The notes under the pieces are model-generated. The model was not told where the DNA came from. It searched no databases and worked only from the letters and a program-made list of their open reading frames with translations. A program made the position numbers and the translations under genes. From Bacteroidia bacterium (GTDB taxonomy: Bacteria; Bacteroidota; Bacteroidia; AKYH767-A; OLB10), in NCBI GenBank assembly GCA_016788065.1, contig JAEUTI010000065.1:1-44116 (forward strand): a DNA stretch of 44,116 nucleotides, read 5' to 3'. Position 1 is the first letter of the stretch; every line of letters begins with the position of its first letter. Shown piece after piece: positions 16,304 to 25,800 of the stretch.

Positions 16304-18022
16304 TCACATCACCACCATCAATTTCCGGGATGCTAAAATATTCCCGTTATGTTCTAAACTAACCAGATAACTTCCGTTGTTCAAGTACGAAATATCGATT
16401 TCCAGTTCTCTGGGATTTCCTTGAATTTGGTTAGATGAAATTACTCTGCCGGTTAAATCAGTAATGAGTAGATTTACTTCAGTTAAGTTGGAAGGGATAA
16501 TGCAGGAAAGCGTTATTTTATCTGCTGCCGGATTAGGGAAAATAGTAAATGATTTTTCTATTAGTTCGTACTCATTGTTGATTCCGGTATAAATGGTTTG
16601 ATACAGGGTATCGACTTCTCCACAGGCATATGCCAGCAGGTAAGGTGTATAGGGGCCTGAGCCTGCATAAGTATGAACGACGGGAGTGGTGTCGGTCAAA
16701 AGCACTATTGCTGAATCGCCATCGCCAAAATAATAGATGCAGGTATCGGCTCTGCCGCTTAAGTTATAGAAGGTTGCTGTGGAGCCATTCCATATAACTG
16801 AGAAGTCAGATACAGGAGGTTGTGTAAACCCTAAACAATTTGTTTTGACAAGGTATAACTCAGCATCTGTAGCATTTTCTGTCCTCCCGGTTAAAATGAA
16901 TCCGTCATCAGCTGTTAAATCAAAGTCATATCCATAAGTATCTTGACCACTTACTGAATTAAATGATCTTCGCCACAACTCATTCCCGTAAAAATCAAAT
17001 TTAATGAGTAACATTTTAAAAGGCTGAAAACCTCCGGTTTGCAGATAAGCCACACACACAAATGAACTATCTACCAATTGCCTGATTCGAGTTACTCTGC
17101 TTTTCCAAATATTACCTGTCCCATCAGAATTGGCAGTTAACATTTTGTACCAATCAACTTGGCCACTTGAATTGAGCTTAATGATCAGTCCCCTAATTAA
17201 ATTAGGATCAACTCCAGCGTGTCCTCCAATTATATAGCCGGAATCAAGTGACAAATCAAAACTATTGGCAACCTGAAAATCATTGGTTGGTGTTGATCCT
17301 CCCACAAAATAGGAATTTGTTGATATTAATACACCTGTGGAGTCCACCACTAACAACCAAACTTTTCCCGAACCAAGCACATAATCCGTCCTACCTATCA
17401 ATGCAAAATTTCCATTTGCCAATTCAATAACAGAAGTAATTGCGCTGTTATAAGTTCCTTGGTAAGTTCTATTCCAAATCACATTCCCAGAAGTATCGGT
17501 TTTTATCAGATTGCCATGCCAATTTTGTGTTACTGTATCCTGTATCCAACCAGACATAACCAAATTTCCATCAGAACATGAAATAATATTGTAAATTCCA
17601 TTATTTGATATCCCATCGCCAATAGATTTTTGCCATTGGAGTGTACCTGCGCTGTCTGTTTTCATTAAAAACCCTTTCGTAGCTGATGCGACAAAATCTG
17701 GAAATTCTCCGGCAAAAAAATAATTATCTATTAAATTAACTGATGAGAAAATCCCAGTTTGAGTTGTTGTATCCAAAGATTTATAACTCCACAAAGAATT
17801 ACCATACAAATCTGTCCTCACAATAAACGCATCTGCATCATACGGATTCGGATTTACGGAATACCCACTAACCAAATACCCGTCAATTAATGAGTGAACT
17901 GAATGTCCAGCTTCATAAAAGGGGTAGGGGTCGCCAAAAGTTTTTTTAAAATACTTTGTTGTTTGTGCATTTGCAAATGAAATACACAAACAACAAAGTG
18001 ATATTGTCAAAATAATACGCAT
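16304..18022 (-). CDS. Secreted beta-propeller/PKD protein with T9SS type A sorting domain
   Basis: A 572-residue secreted protein. Signal peptide IILTISLCCLCISFANAQ. Residues 25-390 contain repeated blade-like units with a D-x-x-G-x-x-x-W pattern (DLYGNSLWSYKS, DSAGTLQWQKS, DTSGNVIWNRT, DFYGNELWRRS), typical of delta-60/PQQ-like propellers. A PKD-like domain follows (PVSDFSVIWNG, then YYFGDGDSAIV, then VVHTYAGSGPYTPYLLAYACG, about 410-475). The T9SS type A sorting domain is FTIFPNPAADKITL, LITDLTGRVISSN, LNNGSYLVSLEHNG and KLMVVM. The start codon immediately follows the stop codon of a relic gene. Function unknown; likely a cell-surface or extracellular protein. Confidence 0.88.
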   Translation of the reverse strand: MRIILTISLCCLCISFANAQTTKYFKKTFGDPYPFYEAGHSVHSLIDGYLVSGYSVNPNPYDADAFIVRTDLYGNSLWSYKSLDTTTQTGIFSSVNLIDNYFFAGEFPDFVASATKGFLMKTDSAGTLQWQKSIGDGISNNGIYNIISCSDGNLVMSGWIQDTVTQNWHGNLIKTDTSGNVIWNRTYQGTYNSAITSVIELANGNFALIGRTDYVLGSGKVWLLVVDSTGVLISTNSYFVGGSTPTNDFQVANSFDLSLDSGYIIGGHAGVDPNLIRGLIIKLNSSGQVDWYKMLTANSDGTGNIWKSRVTRIRQLVDSSFVCVAYLQTGGFQPFKMLLIKFDFYGNELWRRSFNSVSGQDTYGYDFDLTADDGFILTGRTENATDAELYLVKTNCLGFTQPPVSDFSVIWNGSTATFYNLSGRADTCIYYFGDGDSAIVLLTDTTPVVHTYAGSGPYTPYLLAYACGEVDTLYQTIYTGINNEYELIEKSFTIFPNPAADKITLSCIIPSNLTEVNLLITDLTGRVISSNQIQGNPRELEIDISYLNNGSYLVSLEHNGNILASRKLMVVM

Positions 18023-18129
18023 CTAATTTTTTATTACTACCATTTTGCCTGGTTTCGACAAGTGCCTGTACCTGATAACTATTTATTAGTAAGGATTCTA
18101 TCCAAACAATTTGCACCAGCTCCATTCAT
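18023..18129 (-). pseudogene. Collapsed relic of a T9SS-secreted protein gene
   Basis: Two remnants in about 107 bp. At one end an ATG (18127-18129) follows a promoter copy homologous to that of paralog 1. At the other, an open stretch 18023-18082 translates to VIRYRHLSKPGKMVVIKN and a stop, which has the form of a T9SS C-terminal tail. The middle of the gene is missing and the two pieces are in different frames with intervening stops. The relic stop codon TAG touches the ATG of the next gene. Confidence 0.5.
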
Positions 18130-18135
18130 AATTTG

Positions 18136-18165
18136 TAAATATAACAAATTGGTTTGAAATGGCGA
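18136..18165 (-). promoter_or_regulatory. Duplicated promoter copy upstream of the relic and PKD/T9SS gene
   Basis: TATATTTA (18136-18143) with six nt to an ATG duplicates the layout at 16083-16119; flanking bases align as well. The position equivalent to the -33 TTG reads TCG, so activity is doubtful. If active it would drive the gene ending at 16304 with a leader of about 110 nt. Confidence 0.4.
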
Positions 18166-18175
18166 AATGGGGCGG

Positions 18176-18302
18176 AATAAAGATTAACTACTCAGAATGA
18201 AATTACGTTATTATGATAAATTATAGATGATAGATGATAAATGGGTTTTCAAATTTTAAATTGAAGAATATCCCTTATGACATATGACCAATGGCTTAAT
18301 CC
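18176..18302 (-). repeat. Dispersed composite repeat, copy D
   Basis: Near-identical to copy B, including CATATGACCAATGGCTTAAT, and continuous with the duplicated 3' end of T9SS paralog 2 (block 18199-18669). Confidence 0.85.
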
Positions 18303-18330
18303 TTTCTACCGCCAACAACCATTTTTAATT

Positions 18331-19845
18331 TTAATCAACAACAAACTTTTGACATAGCTTTTCTTTGTCTGTTATTAATTGCACCATATAAATGCCTGGT
18401 GAAAAGGAATGTGTGGCTAAATCTTTAGTATAGTAACCATTGGTTGTTTGCAAAGGTTCTTTGAAAATTTCCCGCCCCTGAATATCATAACAAATCAGAA
18501 TGCCAGTCTTTCCTTTCAGAATTTTGGCATTTACAAAAGCAATTTCCCACATGGAATCATGATAAACATATAAATTAATTGCAGGTTCAGAATGAGTTTC
18601 TGAGATGGCTGTTATAGTATCACACCCAGATCCCACCAATGGACCTAAGTCATAATTGGGATTATTGGGTAATCCTGCATAAGTTCTACTACCACCTAGA
18701 TAAAAACTATAAGGTTGAAAATCGCATGCAAATCCAGCACTGTCGGGCATATTGATTACACTGAGATTGGTATTAACTTGGCTATATGCTGTATCAGGAT
18801 ATGGATAACCCGGGAAATTAAACACATGCCATGAACTGACATAAATTTTACCATCTGGTGCCAATCGTAATGCTCCTAATATTGGAGGAAATATTTCTTC
18901 CATCAATGTATCTGCAGATGTAGCAACATCAACAGCACTTAAATCATATTGAATAAGACGAGTGGTGTCACTTCCGTTATTAATAATAGTATAAAACTTT
19001 GAATTATCGGGCGAATAAGCTGAAGCCCAATAATTTCTGTTATGGTTACCAGATAGCTGTTCAGGGAAATAAACAACCGGATTACTAAGTAAGCCTGTGC
19101 AACGGTCAAAAGCAATCTCCTGCATAAGCCCTTGCCTGTTTGTTTGCATCAATCGAGTTCCATCCGAATTAAATACTAATTGATGAAAATCAAAGTCACC
19201 GGCATTATTAAGATCCTGAATAATTGGAGGATGTACAGTATTGTTTGTTATAAGAAACACATAGAACCGATTAAAATTAGGAAGATTTAAATTAGAATAT
19301 TTCGAGATCACCCACCAGTCATGTCCATTTCCATGTTTGATTCCTGTGAGGCAATCAGCATTTCTTACATTATTTAAGATAACGTTTTTTTGACTAACAT
19401 CTCCGAGACCACCATTTAAGTTCATATCAATTTTTGAATAGGCAAATCCTGGCGAAGTAGACATTCCTTTGGTAAATAAAAAGTACTCATTGTTGGTCCC
19501 AGGATCTGGAATAATCAGCACCTCGTTATACCAAGATTCCCCTTTTACATTAGCTCCATTTGGCATTAATTGATGAGTACTATCAAATATTAAAGTAGAA
19601 TTTCCACTGATGCTAACACCTGACCTTGTATGTGCGTAAAACAATAAGTACCCATTGGTATCAGCTATGCTTACACAACTTCCCCTACTCACTACTGAAC
19701 TTCTGAAAGTGGTAGGATTAGCGACAGTTCCGAAATCTATTCCGGAACTGTCCCCAAAACACCAGATATTATTGCGGTTTTGGGCAAAACAGCTTGATCC
19801 CCAAAACATTATCATCACAATAATCAAAGACCATATTTGATTCAT
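18331..19845 (-). CDS. Secreted propeller-like T9SS protein, paralog 2
   Basis: About 504 residues from the ATG at 19845; the open frame reaches 19875, but those ten residues precede the signal peptide and overlap the promoter. Signal peptide WSLIIVMIMFWGSSCFAQ is followed by NRNNIWCFGDSSGIDFG. The first about 45 mature residues and the last about 110 are almost the same as in the paralog at 14557-16083, whereas the middle (for example GNSTLIFDSTHQLMPNGANV against the other's TVVMNSTNQTLQNSQSI) is much more divergent. The C-terminus is the same atypical T9SS-sorting-like domain ending KLCQKFVVD. Exported surface protein; role unknown. Confidence 0.85.
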   Translation of the reverse strand: MNQIWSLIIVMIMFWGSSCFAQNRNNIWCFGDSSGIDFGTVANPTTFRSSVVSRGSCVSIADTNGYLLFYAHTRSGVSISGNSTLIFDSTHQLMPNGANVKGESWYNEVLIIPDPGTNNEYFLFTKGMSTSPGFAYSKIDMNLNGGLGDVSQKNVILNNVRNADCLTGIKHGNGHDWWVISKYSNLNLPNFNRFYVFLITNNTVHPPIIQDLNNAGDFDFHQLVFNSDGTRLMQTNRQGLMQEIAFDRCTGLLSNPVVYFPEQLSGNHNRNYWASAYSPDNSKFYTIINNGSDTTRLIQYDLSAVDVATSADTLMEEIFPPILGALRLAPDGKIYVSSWHVFNFPGYPYPDTAYSQVNTNLSVINMPDSAGFACDFQPYSFYLGGSRTYAGLPNNPNYDLGPLVGSGCDTITAISETHSEPAINLYVYHDSMWEIAFVNAKILKGKTGILICYDIQGREIFKEPLQTTNGYYTKDLATHSFSPGIYMVQLITDKEKLCQKFVVD

Positions 19846-19872
19846 ATTTAATGCAGATGACTTAACCAATAG

Positions 19873-19880
19873 CAAATTTA
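19873..19880 (-). promoter_or_regulatory. Putative -7 element TAAATTTG for T9SS paralog 2
   Basis: TAAATTTG on the minus strand fits TAnnTTTG and overlaps the stop codon of the giant gene; the ATG at 19845 follows 27 nt later. A second TAAATTTG is at 19892-19899. No TTG at proper distance is seen for either. Confidence 0.45.
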
Positions 19881-22800
19881 GTGAATAATTTCAAATTTAT
19901 GAATATCTCGGAAAGAATCACCACTCGCAATTTCAATCAAGTATGATCCCGGCTGTAAATTAGGCATTTTTAGATTTGTAATCGGATCATATGTGGCAGT
20001 TCTCATTAATATCCTTCCCGTTAAGTCATAAACCACAATATTGCATTCCCTAAAGGCATCCCTATTCAAAACCCTGACGATAAGTTCACCTCTGTTTGGA
20101 TTTGGATAAATCTGAGTAAACTTTTCTTTTTCTTTGGGATTGGTCGATGTCGAGAATGATGTATTCCCTATTCTTAAACCTTCTAAGTAATCAATTACTT
20201 TAATGTTCAATAGAGCTCTTGCCATATATACGGCTCGACCTTCGTAAAAAGGATGTTCATAGGCAAGGATGCGCAGTTCATCTATATCTTCTTCCTCAAT
20301 GGTCTCATTCAAATATTTGAGATATGTATTAAGAACGAAAATCATATTTTCTTCAGGGGCATTAATTGGAATTATCACATCTAATGTATCCTGAGCAGAT
20401 ACAAGATCTCTTGCAATAATCATTGTAAGTACATTATTCAACCTTCCAATATTGTTTGTTTGTAGAGTATCGAATGCATTTATATATATACTGTCTACGG
20501 AATTTCCTGTATAGAGAATAGTAGTGTCAAGATTAGAAAGTAAATAGAATGTTTCGTTGTTAAAATATGCAATAAGTACAGAGTCCGGGTGATCAAACAT
20601 ACTATCCTTAATTCCAAAATCAGCAGTTCTCATTGAGATTAATTCATAATAGGTTGGAGAATAGCATCCTAAGATTGATTCGTCAACAGAAAATGGAGCA
20701 ACAGCTGTAACTCCTGAAGTTGGCACAAACTCGAGATTAGCACCACCATTACTATCATAAAACCAATCAGCTCCAAAATTTGAATTTCCTGCAATTTCAT
20801 CAGCATCGACGTTATCAATCCACTCATTTTTCCATGCTTGCAAGTAATTGGTAAATATTTCAGCATTTCCCTGTCGTGTTATACGAGAATTAACTCCGTT
20901 TCCATTCAAAAAAACACCGTGAAAATTATTTCTGAATTCATTACAATAGAAATGAGAACGACTGCAATCCCCCATAATGTTAATGCCGGAACCCATCGAA
21001 ATAATTTCATTGTCGCCAATTTCATTTGCAGTACTATTACTCAAGGTAATTCCGCTAATTAATTCTTCATCTCCAGTGAGAGGTTCATGAAACCATGAAA
21101 TCGTATTTCCATAAATATATGCACGACGAGTATTCTGAAGCCATATTCCATAATTTTCATTGGAAGAAAGATCTGCCCGTTGAATATAGAATTTTATATC
21201 ATTATAATAGATATTTATTGTTGATGGATAAAACCTACTTCCAGGAGCTATTCCATTCAAAGATATTCCAAACCTACAATTTTGAATTTCATTGTCTCGG
21301 ATGGTATAATCTAGCAATGTAGGAGCGCTCGCATCTAAACTTATTCCATTAATTGAATATTCTGTTGAAACATATTCAAACTCTTCCTCATCGAAAATTT
21401 GATTCATGTTCAGATCATTTTCTTTGATTTCAACAGATTTGTTGCCACTTACATTAAATAAACTAATTCCATCAATGAAATCATCCATTACATTCCTTTG
21501 GATGGAAACACCATTATCTTGCAATTGTTCCAGTCGAATTCCAATCATAGTATTACTGAAATTATTTTTTGTAACACCAACCTGTGTATTAATTGTTGCA
21601 TAAATTCCGCTTTCACAATCGGAAAATGTGTTTTTTCCGTCATCAGTGTCATCACCAACCGAAATACTTCCACTTGGACCAGAACCAACCCCTTGAGACC
21701 ATAATGCTGCATTAGGGGGTACAATAAAATTAATTTGAGAATACCTTTCTTGGAAATTATTATCCCCTATGTTTCTAAAATCATTATTTAGCACAACAGT
21801 ATTTGAATTTAATGACTTGATTCCAACAAGAGAATTTGAGAAAACATTTGGATCAATTGCAGAATTGCTTATTCCAATTTCAACTTCATCAACGTCCGTA
21901 ATTAATATATGTTGATCGGGATCTTGGCCAATGTGAGGTGCTTTAGAAATTTCAGAATTTGAATTCTTAAATTTGTTTCCATAGAATGTATTATCAGTTC
22001 CACTTACCGAAAAATCGTGACTCGATAGCTTAATACTGGTAAAATTGTGATTAAAAATCGTTCCATTAACTTCTACTGTTCCATCTTCTGCGCTTACAGC
22101 AGTTTCTGCATCTTTAATATTCGAATTTGTTATAATGATTTTTCCATCTGGATCGAATTGATAAATACCGCCCCACATATCAGAACAAGCAAATAGTTCA
22201 CAATTGTTTATAGTTAGAGTATAGCCTTTGGTATCAATTTCAACTGCAGATGCTATGGCGATGACAGCGTTATTTATTGTCAAATGGTCGGTTAAGTCAA
22301 AACTGCTATTCAAATTATATTTACCTCCCGTTATTACCCCCTCAGTTACCGAAAAATTGTTTGTATAAGTTCCACAATTTGAACCTGTTACAGTTAAATT
22401 TACGGTAGCTTGACTAGTGCATCCATTTCCATCAATAGCTGTCACAGTATAAATTTGATTGGCTTCTGGTCTCACTTTGGGATCTTCAATATAAGGATTG
22501 TCTATCCAGTATTCTGGTGACCATTGATAAGATGCAAAACCCGCATCTGCATCAATTTGAGTTTCTTGTGCAAAGTTAATTGTTGCAGTCGAAGGAGTGA
22601 CAGCAACTTGATCAGGAGCAACAGATGCAATAGTAACCAAATCAGTTTGAGTACATGAATTAGCATCAGTCACTGTTACTGTATAATTACCTGCTGTCAA
22701 TCCTGAAGCTGTTGGTGTTGTTTGGCTTAGTCCATCACTCCATAAATAAGTGTAAGGAGCAGAACCTCCTTCAACGAGGACTTGTGCTTGTCCGCGTGAA

Positions 22801-25800
22801 CCTGGAGAACCAGTACACTCCTTTTGACGTTCAGTTGCTACAACTGTCAAAGTTGGTGTAGCTCCAAAAGTAATGGTTGCAGAAGCCGTAATCATACCTG
22901 CTTCAGTTATTGTCACTGTATAAGTGCCCGGTGCTTTATCTGTTATGGTAGCGGTTGTTTGTGAAGTGCTCCATAAATAGGTGGTACCTGTTGCACTGCA
23001 ATCCGATCCAGAAGCTGTTAAATCCCGATTGCCGCTGCATAATAAAGTGCTTGAAATTGAACCTACGGGATCTATGCATTCAATAGAGGTTATAACTGAT
23101 AAATCGATAGGAAAATGCATATTATCACTTTCTACATCCAAGTAAATTGCATCTATAGCAACATTTGATCCCGATGGAGTAAGTGCAAGTGAAAACTCTA
23201 TATTTGGATTTAAATTTTCAAAAGTCGCTCCTGAAGAGCAAACCCTATACCAATCCCAATCCGTTCCACTCAAACAGCCTAAATTTGTGGAAAATGTTTG
23301 TGAGTGATCACTTGCATTGAGTTGAACTCCGATACTACCGCTACTTCCTGTAAGCAATTTGGCTCTTACATATAAAACATAATCATTATCATGTGGAACG
23401 GTTAAAATAGTATTGTCACGAGGTGTAAAGCGGTATTCAAGCGCTTCATTGCTTGTAGTTACATATGTATCATAACCTAAAGAATAGTCCCCATTTGTAA
23501 TTGGAGTATCAGATAAGTCAACTGTATAAACGTCCATCGTAGAAGGATTGTTATCAATTAATTCTGCTTCAAAATAGAAGTCCTTGGTCCAGTGGTCGGG
23601 ATGGGTTGATTCGTGCCATTTATCCAATTGATAAAATATAGGAGTACCCCCATTATGATCATAAAGATAAGTACTTCCCTGTCTTCTAATCTCAAATTTT
23701 AAATTTCCTATTGATGATGGTGCAGTAATTGTGGCAATTTTATCATCAACTGCATTTCCTTGAACATTTGAAATTGGTTGAATCGAGCCTGTAAGCAATA
23801 ATTTCGTCGGGGCAGATAAATCATCACCTCGCACCATTATTAATGAATTTGGAGAATCTTTAAATTTGTAGCTAAGCCCACTCGATGGTGATGTCACAAC
23901 TAAATTAATATCTCCTTGCAATAAAACTCCATTTGTAAATAAATCCTCCGCACGTGAAAATACTCCTTGAACATATGCAGGGGTGGAAGCTTGCCAGACA
24001 AACCCTTTTGGATGTTGCCACCAACTCACTGAATTCGGTTCAGGAGTCTTTATCTTTCCTAGATTAAAAAATGCTGAATGGAACAAATCAACTCCCATAA
24101 TACCTACTGCTTTTAATAGTCCAAGCCATTGTGCAGGTCTGATATTTTTTTCTTCATAATGCTCCCATCCAGCAGAAACGTATGGAGCATAGCGATTATC
24201 ATCCGACGCCAGTTCAACTATTCTGGCTTCATTCATCCATTGTATTCCATGTCTATCTCCAACAGTAGGATTCCAATTTGATGGATTTTGCGGGTAAAAA
24301 TCAGGTGTTGATAAATATTGACCAGTTGAACCAATTTCAGAATTAGTTTCGCGCATTATGTCATATTTATATCTAAAATATTGTCCATAGTCATCTCGTC
24401 CATCTACAGCATAATTTAGATACATAGCATCCGTTAATTGTCCAAAAGTGGAAGGATCAAAAAATTGATTTCTGTAATTATTATCCAGATCTTTTTTTCT
24501 AGTGGAAATATACTGATGACCAATTGATGCGCCGCCAATACATCCACAAGCAGCATTAAACTTGTTATCAATGTTGATGTCTGGCCCTGAGGAACCAATT
24601 GAAAATTGTGGGGTATATTCGTTATTTTCACTTATATGATATATATTTTTCAACATAGGCGGTGTGCCAGAGTTAGCACCCGCGCCAAACAATCTTGCTA
24701 ATATGGATTTTTGATAACTTCCATCAGCATTATAAGTAGCCAATTCTGCGGCAGGATTCCAAAGTTTAGTGGAACTATTTTCATCGCCATTCAGATTGAG
24801 AAAATTATCATCATCTGGATAAGTTGGACCATCGTATTTCATCAAATAGTAATCTTCGGGCTTGAAATAGTATTGGTACGCAACCGCTGCTTTAGATCCA
24901 CTCCCTCCAGGATTTGCTAGTGTTGGTAATTGTAATCTAAATGTTTTTAATGAAAATTTAATGGGTGAATCATTGGGATAAGAATTAGCCTTATTTATAA
25001 AACCTGCATTGAAATCCAATTCTGGTGACCCACTTTCATATGCAGTGGTATTTTCACAAATAGTAAAACTATAGTTCCAGAATTCTGCTAATTGAGCCTG
25101 AATAGCAACTGCTCGTTCAACAGCATCATTAGTTGAGACATTGTCATTTACACCTGATAAACCCCCGTATGTCATAAACCCACGATACCCTAGATAGTCT
25201 GATTGCATCCAATTTACATTTGGTTGAAATCCATGTCCCGGTTTAAATCTTGGAGTTGCATACGTTCTCAGTTGATCGGTAGGTTCTGAAACATCATCAT
25301 ATAAATCATTATAATTATTTATATTGGATACACTTATTATATCATTATTAACAGTAGCAAATGTCGACTGAGGAGTATACCCTAATGGAAAGTCTACTGC
25401 GTTTAAAGTCCCTGCCAATGACGAGGTATTTGGAATATTTGTGGTCCCTGCGGAAGTAGATATGACATATTGGTTTATTTCTGTTGCGTGATTTTCGATT
25501 GCGTCTGGACACAGTTCATTGTTAAAATAGAATGCAATATTATCTCTAGCTCCGCAGTACCTGTCAAATAATGCTACCCCTGAGATTTCAATATTTCCTG
25601 CTGTTGCAGAGGTTCCAATTCCTTGTGTTTGCAGTCGGTATGTAGTAGGCAATTCCTTTCTAAAGTGATTAGAATATAATTCCCCATCAATGTAAATTTC
25701 TTTGACGTATTGCGCACCATCAAATCGATGTATAAAGGCAATGTGATGCCAGTCTTCATCAAGATAATATGATAATGAAAGTTGATTTTCGCCATCAAGC

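Noticed and set aside
24434..24631. Small ORFs inside the giant gene on either strand
   Set aside because: They are out-of-frame shadows of an intact 2749-codon frame in AT-rich sequence.
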